From positions 5,766,001 to 5,830,000 of the forward strand of contig NC_063273.1 in assembly GCF_910591885.1 (NCBI RefSeq): a DNA stretch of 64,000 nt. Reading direction: 5' to 3'. A program made the position numbers and the translations under genes. The notes beneath the pieces were generated by a model that saw only the letters and a program-made list of their open reading frames with translations, had not been told where the DNA came from and did not search any database. Shown here piece after piece: positions 25,049-38,000 of the stretch. This DNA comes from Bombus terrestris (Eukaryota; Arthropoda; Insecta; Hymenoptera; Apidae). Each line of letters starts with the position of its first letter. Within the stretch, counting starts at the first letter, position 1.

Positions 25049-27855
25049 ATGGAAATGAGTGATCAACAATTCTCTGGTAAAGAGTACGATGAATTGATTA
25101 AACCAATCATGATAACCGCGAAAATAATTTCCATCTGGCCATTGGAGGAGGACAGTAGCAAGGGAACAATATTATTTAGGAGATTCCACTTGTTCTGTAT
25201 GTTTTTCCTGGTAAGTGTTGCAATACATTGATGTATTATTTAACAAAGGTATTAGGATGTAATAAAATCAAACAGTAAATGTAAGCCCTGATCAAGTAGA
25301 ATTAACTTCGAGTTAAATGGAAGTCTCGGCGCTATTTATATTCCCGAGATTTAAAGTTGAGGATTGGTTAGTTGATAATTTATTAATTTGTTCGATATGT
25401 TCGTAGCGAAATTTAGAAAAATGTTTAAAAATAATGTTTTTTTTATAAAATTAGAATTTTATTAAACAATTTATATCTAGCCTGTTTCTTTTGTAAGATT
25501 GCTTTTCCAAACAATCTTTCAACGGTAAATGGTTTCAAGTGGTTTCTATAGATTCTGTAGTATTTTATTTCTTCTTATTGGAAAAAAGAGCTTTTTGCGA
25601 GTTAACGTCGATGAACGTTAAATATCTACCATATTGACTAATCTCGAATTCTTCCCATTCATTACTGTATCTGACGTTCAAGTAGAATTATCGATTAATC
25701 TTTACTTTTAATCTTCAAAACGCTACGAACTTTCCGAATAACCCAATACTTCACCAGAATTAAGAGAATGGTATTGAGAGATTGAATTTTCAGGCGGTAG
25801 TGATGTCCTTCGCGGTGACAGCCGACGTAGTTCACAATATAGATGACTTGAATGAAGCGACCGAATGCGCACTGATTTGTACAGCATTTTACCTTTGTGT
25901 AGTCCGTTTGCTAGTGTATTCGCTCCATCAGAAGGACATGTTCTACGTGGTGAAGACGATGAAAGAGGATTGGATCTTGTCCTCTCATGAAGATCGAAAA
26001 ATTTTAGCGAAGAAAACGATGTTTGCCTTTCGTCTCGCGAAATATTTTATCAGTACCGTGGCTATGACGATTGTACTGTTCATGTGTATCCCGTTTTTAG
26101 AGGTATGCGTTTGAATTCAATTGGAGAATTTTGGTTTGAAAATGTCTAAACTCAATGACAGAATTTTAAAGCTTGAAAATGTTTCACTTAAACTGCTCAT
26201 GGATAAATTGTATGCTTATGCAAATTCATATTTTTATGAATATAATTAAGGAAATGGAACTTGAGCACAAATTTGTTTCACTTGCTGAATATTATAACGT
26301 GTACTGTATATATTGTTAATTTCTGTCTGCCGGCTACGAAATGAGATTGATTTACATAGATAGATTGTTCACACTCTCGCTCAACCTAAAAATACACTAG
26401 ATTTACATTAAATATTAATAATAAGCACAATTCTGTTGCAGATTTACGTGTTTGATAACAACGAAAGGGTACTTCCGTTTCGAGGCTATTTTTTTATCAA
26501 TCATACCATATCACCGGTGTTTGAGTGCCTTTATTTCTTTAACGTAACAGCGGGTGGCTTTGGCGGAAGTATGATTGCCGGTGCTACCAGTTTCAATCTG
26601 GTGGTAATAATGCACGGTTCGGGCAAGTTTGCAGTTTTGCGGAAAAGGCTGGAGGCTCTCAGTGGAGAAGATCCTAATTCTACCGCTATCATGAACAATT
26701 ACGTGATTCGTCACCAGAAAGCGATAGAGTGGGCGTCACTTGTCCTATCACGAATTTGCACTTTAATTTGTTGGATGTATGATGTTGTTGCACGGTAGAT
26801 AGAGCAATATCAGTTGCTATTATTCTGAACTATATTAAATTACAATTTATACTAGATTACGAATGTTTATGTAAATGCCCATCTTTATGAATATAATTAA
26901 TGAAATGAAATCTAAATAAAGATTTGTTTCATATATTAACATTTATTCTCTATATTTTGTATAAATTTGCATATTATGCGTATTTCAATTTCTCGTAAAT
27001 GCATAAACATTTTCAGTCTATATATCTGTTTATAATCGTCGTTGTAATAATACCTATTGAGTTCTTTTTAGTAATTCTGTCGCAGACATTTTTCTAGACG
27101 ATCAATTACCAGTAAGATATACTGCTCTACGTTCGCGTGGAATAATCTGTTCGCAGGTACGCAGATGCACTGGAAAGGATCATAAATGTTCTGGCTTTGG
27201 GGCAATTCGTCACTAGCACCGGTCTGATCTGCTTCGCGGGATTCCAGATTACCTCGGTGCGTCCGTTCGATGCTCACGAGTCAAGGCATCGTCGATAAAA
27301 AGTGACCTTTCTAGATGATGAAGGACAAGGGTCGCCTGATGAAATATTCGACCTTCTTGAATTCGGCCATTCTTGAGCTGTTCATGTTCAGCTTCAGTGG
27401 AAATGGCTTGATCGACGAGGTGATTTTAAAAATTACAGTCGCTTTCATAAAAGAAGCTGTTTGAAAAATTTTATTGAAAATTCAGAAGAATTTCAAGAAT
27501 TTAAATTATAAAGTCGTATTGAAATGATCACTGACCAATGATAATATAGAGCGGAGCAGTGGGTGACTCCGCTTATGGCAGTGGATGGATCGGCAGCAGA
27601 TTCAACCAGAATCTTCAGATCATGATGATGCGCGCGAGGAGTCCCAGCAAAATCACCGCGGCAAAGTTCTATGCCATGTCCTTGGAGAGCTTCTCAGCGG
27701 TGAATAAAAATTTTTTGAAGGATCCGTGTTATTTATTATGAGAAAGAGATGGTCGAACACCTGAAGCTTTTTCTTATGGAATTTTGCCTGTTTTGCAGGT
27801 TCTGAGTACGTCGTTCTCATACTTCACGGTCCTTACAGCCACCGAAGGCGATTAA
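25049..27855 (+). CDS. Insect odorant receptor (7tm_6 family)
   Basis: Seven plus-strand exons: 25049-25210, 25794-26102, 26442-26734, 27157-27256, 27315-27419, 27550-27699, 27799-27855 (stop TAA). Phases agree, giving 391 aa, the usual length. Insect odorant receptors are inverted seven-helix proteins forming ligand-gated cation channels with Orco in sensory neuron dendrites. Family signs are the hydrophobic segments, the HQKAIEWA...ALERI region before the last helices, the MMMRARSPSKITAAKFYAMSLESF segment and the C-terminal VLSTSFSYFTVL motif in a short last exon. No frameshift or internal stop is needed, so the gene looks intact. The donor of exon 3 (GGC|GTCACT) is weak, although the join restores a sensible sequence and phase. 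It is a lone receptor in this window, whereas many sit in tandem arrays. The ligand and exact subfamily cannot be told from sequence. Confidence 0.9.
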
Positions 27856-29012
27856 TGGTCTCACCAATGAACGTAGATGTTTGTACGACAAGCTTTACGA
27901 TTGTAGACGGCATCCCATGATGACTCAACTTACAGAGAATATAAGTACTTTAGTCGCTCCACTAGCCTAAAAATATCCGTGTAAAACAAAGTGTCGACGG
28001 AAAGTTCGTGTTTTCTTTCTCGTTCTTAAGATCGATGGATATCTTCTGGTGTAGATCGCATCCAAAGACAATTGGAATCGAGATAGAAACTCTTACAATA
28101 AACTAGGAAACAGAGGATTTTTAACGATAACTGATTTAATACTAATCGATGGAATATTTCCTTTCATGATCACTGCTGAAAACCTCTTTTCTTATTTATT
28201 ACATCTTTCTTCAAGAAGGAGACCTATTTCATTTTTCTCATAAGATCAGAGGGTGTAGTACAACGCGCACAGATTAAACAAATTAGACGCGCCTACTACT
28301 CATGCTTATAATCTAACACGATATTTACTTAAGCGTGTTTACCAAACATCCGGCTTATTATGAGTATATATGTACGTATCGCGAGACACGCTACATTTAC
28401 TAGACCACGTGTGGTTCCTTAATTATCTCAAGTAGTACCGATCTATCTCAAGAAGTTTACAAACACCGAAGATTACGATCAAATAATCAAGTTATTTCAG
28501 GAGAGAATAATAGGATTATAATCAAAATAAGCATTAATCCAGGGTATCTACTATAGAGGGCAGTAATCCTTCGTTACTTTCAATAACTCGCAATAATTTG
28601 CGAGCAAGGATACGACAAGAAAATGCGGCATCACTTAAACCACAGCAGCGGAGTGTCCGCAGGAGTTTAGGCAAAATGTTACGAGTTCGGCCGAGTTCTC
28701 TCTCTGGGTGGGGTAAACCATCGGCGGCGTATGGTCTTGGAAGCGACTCGAGGGTATTTTCATCGCAACAGTACAACACGTGCACCCGGCCAGTGCACGT
28801 ACAGCTCCTTTCGACTTCTCTTCTCCGTGTGCATCGTCATTCGGTCGTTTAACGTGACGGTACAAAATGTAACGTGGCCGATCTTTCGACGTTGCGTCGT
28901 CTGTTGGACGGTTTCGCTCGATCGCTCTTGCTTGGACGTACCACGGATACAAGTCACTTAACTACGATGAGAGCCAGCTGATGCTAATTATTGTTGTCCA
29001 CGCGATGGCAAT
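27856..29012. other. Odorant receptor 3' flank and kinesin promoter/5' UTR
   Basis: The left part is AT-rich 3' flank. From about 28.5 kb the sequence becomes richer in GC and CpG and several overlapping open frames appear on both strands. I read these as composition effects and as the kinesin promoter and 5' UTR. No coding exon is supported. Confidence 0.5.
28097..28102 (+). promoter_or_regulatory. Candidate polyadenylation signal, odorant receptor
   Basis: AATAAA about 240 bases after the receptor stop, the first canonical hexamer seen downstream. Confidence 0.45.
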
Positions 29013-32000
29013 ATGGCGAACATCAAGGTGGCAGTTCGTGTAAGACCGATCTCTGCCAGGTGAGTATTAGATCGGATTAATCGCATGATGAGAAGAAATA
29101 TTAGAAAATATTTGTAACTGTAATTGAAGTTAATCACAGATTCGAACAGACTGGATCTGCATGCGACAGAGTGAAGCGTTTTTGAAAATCGAACGAAACT
29201 GTAAGGTAGGAAGGTGCTTTGACTAATGAAAAATATTAGCTGAAAATTCTACGTTGCGAGTTGCTTTTGCCACTAAACTCATTTCTGTTGGTAAGTTGTA
29301 AATGTATTTTAAGGAATAGGCGAAAAAATCGACGGAAGCCACGTTCTCTCTTTCCCCATGTTCCCGATATGCACATGTTTCTTTGGAACTTAAGGTCAAG
29401 GTTTACTGCTTTCTTATACACCGCAATTTCATTTTTGTAAATTCAATTTTCTTTCGTTCCACGGTTTTACGAGGAGCGTTTGGTAATGGACAGGCGTCTG
29501 TTTGGAAGGAAAACAGAAACACGCGTCTCGGCAATAATTACATATTTCGAGACGGCCGTAGCGAGAAACGAACGGGGACAGAAATCTGGAGGCAGATTTA
29601 TAGGGATACGCGGTGCGCCTTTGAGTCGCTACTTATGAACTCGTTTCTATACTTAGAAGACGAGGCCAGAACGCGAAAGTAAGACAAACTAACAATTGCT
29701 CTCGGCTAGGAAACGTAATAAGCTTGGCCGAAGAGAATGAAATTAGGGTCATTGACAAACTATTGTAAATATATTTTTAAAAGCTTCTGAACTTATTTAT
29801 TTTTCGACCATCCAGAATAAATAAATAAATTAACATGCTATTATAATGGCAGAGATTTAAAGTTAACGATATTGTGATTAACTCTATCATAGTCTTCGAA
29901 TTTTTATGTCCCAATTCTGTTATCGAATTAAACATTTTTAATGTTTTATAAGAAAAAGCGACGAATTGTACAGGTTAACAAGGGCTCTTATGTATTCTTC
30001 TCAAATTTATTTAAAACATGATTAGGTCGAAAATGATCGAGAAGACGTAGTTTAAAATGTATGAAGAATGTAGATTAAAAAGAAGCTCCTCGATAATTCA
30101 ACATAGAACCGAATAAAGTATAATAAAGCTTCCACCTTTGCAACGAGTAAGACCACTGCGAAGAGTGTCGTCGCTGGGTTTATTTAAAGCAGCAAATTTT
30201 CTAAGGAAGCCTTTGCCGATCCGGGGGATGTTCTCGCGATAAAGGATCGACCGATCCGTGGAGTGACGTACGAGCAGCACGATACGCCGATGACACACGG
30301 CCAGACAGTTTAACGACTTGAAACAGGAATAGCGAGAGAGGAAGAGAGGAGCATCCGTTCGAGAATAACACTTGAAACGGCGCCTTCTCGCAACGGAAGA
30401 GGACCAAGAGGATAATAACAAGCGAACTGCTGCTATTCGCGTACGCTGCCTTGGTTCATTCAAGATCTCCTCTCTACATCGAGGTTTCCTTGGACCGAGC
30501 CATATGTGTTCTTGGACGCTTTTTGCGTTGATCAGAACGAGTAACGGTCCTCCCTTGAACGTGTACGCTTGTACGCTTCATTCAGAGCTGTTTGGTCGGC
30601 CATTTTGTTCGACGATGAAAGGGCTATCCACGAACGGATGGATCGGCGGGTTGGATCTCTGTCACGAGCTTCCTGCGAATCGACGATTGATGGACTTGAT
30701 CGATGCGAATGTGAAGTGGCCCTGTATTGAACCGAGTTGAATAGAGTTCCGGAATTATTGACTGGATCGATCATACGATTGTCGAGGATCGAATATTTTT
30801 TATTTGTTCGGAATTGATTTGTTTATTGAGTTTGTGTAGGAAAAACATACGATTAGGTTCGTTTTAATTGTAAGGTGAAAGTAGTGAAACAAAAGTAGAA
30901 TTCTGCGGAGGTTTCTTATAGAACTGTGCAAAAGCATTTGATGAAGGAGTTAGTTTACTAATTTTCAATATTTTTGTAAAATTTATTCACGTTAAGTTTT
31001 AATTTGTTTAATTTGATGATAATTTAAAATGTGTAGATAATTTAAGTCACGTAGAGACTTACTGAAAAATCACGGCAACAGTTCGTACCTACTTCATTCG
31101 TAGCTACAAAGATCGCACAGGATCTAGATAGATCAATTTCGGCGGAACAAAGCTGGAAATCATTTCTGATCTTCACGAATAACTCGTACGAGCTAAAGCG
31201 TTTTACCGAACAGGTAGTAGGTATTAATTTCGCAAAAACGCGGATACGGGGCACGAAATCGTGACGATTAGAGAGCAAACAGGGCCATGATAGGATCACG
31301 CAAGGACCGGGGTTAAAGTACCTTTAACTTTACTGCTTTCTCTGCTCGAATGCGTCACACGCACGCGAGATATCCACGTGTGTACAATCGTCGCTCTTCC
31401 AGTAGATTCAAAATTAAAACAGTGTTACACTGATTAATCCAGTGATACACAGGACTGCATACTGTATTCCGTTGTTAAATAACTTTATCGACAATTTCCA
31501 CATTGATTGATTATTACGAGGAAAGTTCAGAGGCCACAAAGTCATAAAAAAAATCTCAACCAGGAAAAGATAACAAGGTGTGTATATTAAGGAAGGTTCT
31601 ACTCTAATAAAGAAATCTAAAGAAAAAATAAAAATAACTAAAAGAAAAGAAGAAAGACTAAAAATATAGTTGCAGTAATAAATGAAAGAACGGAAGGTTT
31701 TCGAAAAATCAACTCTTGGAATGAAAAAGGCAATGTAGAAACGTTAAAATAGAGTCTGTGAAATTAAAAAAGGTAGTGCAGAAACTCTCAAAAAATCATT
31801 TCAGAAATAAAAGAAAGTAAAGTAAAAAGGTCTAAAAATGGTGTGTTCCAGGAATAAAAACGGTACTGCAAGAACACCAAAGTTATTAATATAACTATCA
31901 TGGAGGCTACTGTTACTGCTTATCTGGCGTTACGTTAAACGTTACACCACAGGACAGAAGGGAAACCAAAAACTCATTTGAACGTGGTTCGAATCGGTTG

Positions 32001-35000
32001 CCCTCGTATCCAGTATACCTTTGGACTGGTTGGAAATCCACGAACGAAAATCATCGATAACATTACCAGACGCGTTTTTCCGATAGATCTTCCGCAGTAG
32101 GATCTGATAATCCCGCGAGGAAGTTGCTCGAATGTCTCTGGAAATTCCGAATCTGGCCTGGAAGAACGGAAGTTTGTGACAGTTAACTTGGTGTTATCGG
32201 TTTCCCCTTCCAAGATCTTTTTCCACGAATTAGCAATCCCATCTGCTCGACCTGCCGAGCGATTCGAATGGAACTACGTCGCCGAATCGAAAAACCATTC
32301 GTGGTATAATCGGACGAGAATCGTTGTTTCGTGGCGAGGATTAAATTGCAGGAATTGCCCGATGTTGGTAAGACAGGCTGAACGATTCGTTAATGGACCG
32401 TGCTTTGATCGATCGATGACAAAATCGAGCGCCTCAAGGAAACCGGAAACGCTAATGGAAAATAGCGGAAGGATCGGACCACCGATAGGAATACGAGAGA
32501 ATTTTGGAACACGTTCGAATACAAAAGCGATTCGTGTAAATGGTATATGCATCGATGAGTCGATTTCGACTCAGGGAACGCGGAAAAATGTTTTTACGAA
32601 GCACGCAGGAGAAAGAATCTTTGTGCCTCTCTGTTCGATAAAATGAATAAAAAATGAATTTGTGGCTTTTGTACAGAAGCCTACGAGTTCTTTGTCGTTT
32701 TTCATTTCTGTTTTTCGTAGCAAGCGAAGTAAAACGTGACATTTTTTCTTTCATACAGAGAGCTGAATTTAACTGGATCAGAGGTGGTTGTTCATACGGA
32801 GTCGAACGGGATTTCCTTAACAAACGTGAAGGTATCTTCGAGCAAAGCTGGAGATAGTCGCGAAAGAACACGGAAATATGGTTTCGATTACTGCTTCGAT
32901 TCGTCGAATCCAGAGGCACAGGGTTTCGCGGACCAGGCAAGGATTTACCAGACGCTTGGCCAAACCGTCTTGGACGCTCTTTTCACTGGCTATAATTCCT
33001 GTCTGGTGGCGTACGGACAAAGCGCGTCAGGAAAAACCTACACCGTGATGGGAACCAAGGTATCCTACTATTTCTTGGTTTTTAAAGGATTTCATCCGCG
33101 AAGAATTATAGCATGAAAATTTTTGAACTTCATGACTTCTGAATGTGTTACATTATGTATCTATCCTATGAATCTTTTGCAAATCTTTGTGTGATATCAT
33201 GTATGCCAAATCTCAAAGTCCTCAATTATTCATTATCCACAAAAATTCCCCCTCCTATAATATAGTTCAATTGAATTATTTTTGGGATAACTCGCGTCAC
33301 GGCACGTTTACTCGCTTAGAATCCAAGAGGAAACGACAAATCGGCAAACGATCAAAGGGTAACGCGCATAATTCGGAACGAGGTAACGATTTCCGTGGTA
33401 GGTCAGCCTCTAATTGGCGGGAAACGGAGAGAGGCGTTCTTTTTTCCGGTTTCTCCGGCAAATTTCGACCGGTAAATTGAAACTGTTTTTGCTCGGACGG
33501 CGCTTAATTAAATTGCCCTGTGGCTCCGTAGCCGATCGCGGCTACATTATAGGAGGGACGAGGAGAGGGACAACGACCGAGCGATTTTTTTAAAAGCGAA
33601 GCACGTGTTGCGGTTATACGTCGAGCACGTTCAGTTTCAATTATGGGAACGGAGTCGTTCGATCGCTCCGGGACATTTCGATGACCGATAGAGTTAACGA
33701 TACGTAATTTTTCCGTGCGATTTCTGTGCATTCGTTTTTGAGAAACGGAACAAAGAGCACAACGGTTAACGACGTTTCCATTTTTTCGTCCGTAGGAAGA
33801 TCCTGGACTCACGCCGCGTCTCTGCGAAGGAATTTTCGCTAGGATCGAGGAGGAAAGGAAAAACGAGAGGAACTATGGTGTTTCTGTCAGGTAACCAGAA
33901 TGGAAGATAACTCGTTTTATCTCTTCCGAGTGATAGGACGAAAACATGATAAGTACATTTATGTTGATTTTTTGTTTTTAATATCACTTTATGATTAAAT
34001 TTGTCAGATTCGAAGATGTAAAAGAGTCATCTTCTAAAAATGGCTGGTAGGTTGACAAAGGATCTTATTTCATCTGCCAATTTGAAAGAAAACAATTTTA
34101 TAATATTTAATCTCTTGTTGAAAGCGATAAATCCTATAAATATTCACATTCATATATTCGTTTGTATCACGTTAAATATTCTACGATCCAATTACTCGGC
34201 TTACGGAGCAAACACGTGAATTTTACTCGAAGCCAACTGAACGTAGATGCGAAGCAGCGTGGCGATAACGCGCATCCGGATTGATAAGTGTGGGAATCTT
34301 GCCATTCGCGGCGTCTTTTCGCGAAACGAGGCGCATCGACGAGCTATACGCCAATAGACGATCAAGACATTGGCGGTTGTCGGTCAAGGTCCAGCTGTCG
34401 GGTCAATTTTCTTCGTCATTTTCGCACGATAAAGTTGTTTCGTATCGATGATCGTCTTAATTTCCATTCGCCTCTTCCCAGTCAAATCAATGATTAGATG
34501 GATTGACAAGTTGAAAATGTAATCCCTCTGTTGTGCGTTCGCATTCCAGCGATTATAGGGTTTCAAGAATCCATTCCTAAATCGTTATCGACGAGCGCTT
34601 CTGTCGTGCTATGTCGTACTATACTGGAATGAAAAGTTTATCGTCCCCTTCGTTATACTTTTTTTCCTTGGCCTCCAGTTTGCCGAAGCAACCGGCGTTG
34701 GTTAATTGAAAATGGTAATCGCAGGTCTTTCCGTTTAGGAAGAGGTAAAGTTGGGAAGAGGAATCTTTGATTTTAAATAACACTAGCCGAGATCTGACTT
34801 TATCTTGAACTGTGGAATCGTTTTCTTCGAACACTGTTGCAACAGGATAAGTTCTAGTTCTGAGGAAACTCTTAATAGAATCTGTTCTGGAGATAATAGC
34901 TTCCACCTTATGCAATTGATTCTCCTTTTGACCTTTTTGTTAGATTGTAACTGTTATCTTGCTATGTATTTTAATGCGTCATTATCAATGTTGTCACTAT

Positions 35001-38000
35001 CTGTTAATTTCTTTTCGCTTTACAAGATAGATTTTGGTATGAAACATCGAACTGTTAAAGAAATCCTTTTCGATGGTTTTATATTGTAAAAATGAAAGAG
35101 TCATCGAATAACTGGAAATTTAGGTGTCGCTAGACAAAATTGTCTTTAATCAGTTAACAGACATCGAAGTAAAGAGGTCGCGTCCAGTAGCTGTGAAAAT
35201 ACGTCGACGGGATGGCTAGGGGTGGTTTGACGCCGTTGGAAGGGGGCAGGTAAACGTGTAAGTCGAGTTTAGGAGTCGTGAGGTTCGCGAGCGCCGTGTT
35301 GGCCTGGATGTGTCTTGTAAGCTCAGTGCCCCGTGACTCGCAATCGTAGGCGGACGTATAAGCATTGCTCTACCTGGGTAAGAATCTTTTCCTTTGCAGA
35401 GCACCGTTCCAATATTCGTTCGCACTTTCATCCCATGACAACATTTCGCTCGCTGATCAATTTAACTTCTTCAGTTTTGCCCAAGTATCGTACGATAAAT
35501 AGGGGAAGAACGTAGGAATTCAATAGTGTTTTGGTTATTGAAATTTTTAGAAGGATTCTTTCGACAATATTCAAATTACTATCCTCTAAAGTTCTATTTC
35601 CATCATTTTATTAACTTTCTTTTTACATTAACTATATATTATTTATAATATGTTATTTAAATATCCTGCATTAACTTAAGATACCTTAAAGTAAGAAGCG
35701 GAAGACTTCTAAAGAAATAGACACGTTCCATGTGTACAAATTTTCCCTCGTTACAGATCCACCCCCGATCTTCGATTCACACTTTCCCTCGTAAACACCG
35801 CTTTATTCCTGTATTAAACGTTCGCCGGATTGCCTTGAGCTTGGTGTAAAAATAAAAAGCAGAGGAGCTTCGTTGCGCTGGAACACTCGTAAAAATTGTA
35901 TTTACCGTTCACGAGAAATATCGATTGCCATTTCCTCTGTGTTTCTTTTTTTGTTTCTCTTTTCGTTCTGTTTTTCCTCCTCTCTATCTCTTTTTGGTCG
36001 TTTCATCGGTGAACGAAGGAAAACGCACGGTTGCCGCGTACCAGTCGTTCCACGCAAGTTTTATCGGCACTTTGAAATTCGTACATGTAACCGAAACGAG
36101 GATGGATCCGCGGAAAATTGTTCCATTGCTCGTGGTTTTTTGGACCGTGTAAAACCAACTGCAAGACCACCATAAAATTCCCCTTGGAAACACGTTGCTC
36201 CGAATTTAACGTGTCTTCGTAAATCACTTTGTCGTTGTCCCATTTCTTGCTTGATACCGAATCTTGTCGATAATATTATTTATTACGAAGTGATAAATAA
36301 AAATAATAAACGAATTACCGTGATATAAAGTAATTGTTGTATAATGGAAATCTTTGAAATTATTGACAAATAACTGTCGTCAGACGGTTCTGACATTCTC
36401 CGAGGACAACGTCGTGTTCGAATAGATCTGCATTTGTAACTCGAGCACTTTTCAGGGGAAAATCGTCTTTCCGGGGGAATAGAGAACGACGAAGGAAAGC
36501 TCCACGACAGCAACGTATCTGTTCGTTGTATTTCTCTGCATGGATTTTTTCGCTCACGTGCACGAAGAATCGCGAGAAAGTTCGCTTGATGTATTGCCGG
36601 ATAAGCGAATCGGTCAGCTCGAGCGGCGTTTCCTCTTTTGGGCCGCCTCTCTGTCAGTTTGCGACGTAAAATCGTTAAGTGGGTCGACGAAGAAAGTTCC
36701 GTATCTACGTGTTCCCTTTTGAACCGTGAATGAAATTCGTGACAACTCTGTGTGCCGACCATTGAAGGATAATTCTACGTCCCTAAAATGTTTTGAATTA
36801 CATATTCCGAGCTATGTCGTTTTTATATTTCCACCAAACGTTTTAACTACTGTATATTTACGAGTTATTGTATCGTGGGCTACTACTGCACACAAGTACA
36901 TAATTACGTTGTTACGTAACTATTAAAATTTGCATCCCTAAAAAGTCGATGACAATTCGTCGAGTTTTACACTGACACCATTTTATTTTCAAATTAAATA
37001 AATATTTTTCTTCGAAAGATCCTACGTCGATCAACATCGACGACCGATTCTTTCCCGCGCAGCGCAAGCTAAAAAGGAAGTGCCGTCTCCGGAAGCATTC
37101 CAAAGAAACAACATTTTTTATCATTGAGGAGTGTCTTTAAGCTGTTCATCATCTATAACTGGCATCGTGAATCATTCTTTGTTCCGTATTGACCGGTCGG
37201 GAAAAAGAAACGACAGATTTACGCACGTCCAGTAGAATCGGCCGGCATCCCCGCGACCGAATACTATAAATCCGCGTTTATACGATCACCGGCAGTTATT
37301 AAAAGTGCCACGGAAATTCGTTGCTCGCCTAGGCAAAAATATGCGTTGTGTCGCGACTGTTCCGGTTGTTACGATTTGGTACGATAAAGCTACCGACATC
37401 GTCCATTCATGTTTCCTTGCCGTGAGTCGAACCGAAAATACAGCCTCGTCATGACGGATTTAGGGATGGGAATTTTTCAAAACGTTAACACACTCACCGA
37501 TCCGCCATTCTCATTCTTTGTGTTTATCCTGGTAGTGCTAATGGTGGCGCCTTCTGAAAAATATTTCGCGCACCCTTTAAATTAAAGCGCATCTAAAAGC
37601 TCGCAAGGGCTGCGTTCGCGTAAAAAATTCGCGCTAATGGACTGACTCATAAAATATACATTTTTACGGGAGAGTTTTCGAACGTTCTGTGGTTTTAGGG
37701 TTCTTTACGATTAAAGGATTTACATTTGGCTATGGCGATGGGTCTGTACGTGAAGAATTTGATAGACCGAGCCGTGAAAGATTCGTATACGTATAAATAT
37801 TTTCTTTCAAGCTTTTAATCTTTATGGGGCTTCGGTCTTGATTTTCTACATTTATTTCGTTCTCGTGAGATAAAGTAGTAAGAAATAGGAAGTTGGAAGT
37901 AAAGAGAGGATTCGTGTCGAATTCAAGGCTGTCCGTATCATCGAATATTAGCAACGATGTCTTGGTATATCACGGCTTCGTAATCTCGTGAACTCGAACG

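Noticed and set aside
32176..32646. 156-codon plus-strand frame in kinesin intron 1
   Set aside because: No domain, no matching splice sites, overlapping frames on the opposite strand, and an adjacent clear intron acceptor at 32758.
36283..36762. 159-codon minus-strand frame in kinesin intron 3
   Set aside because: Translation is Arg/Ser-rich without any recognisable pattern; nearby frames on both strands have similar length, as expected from CpG-richer composition.
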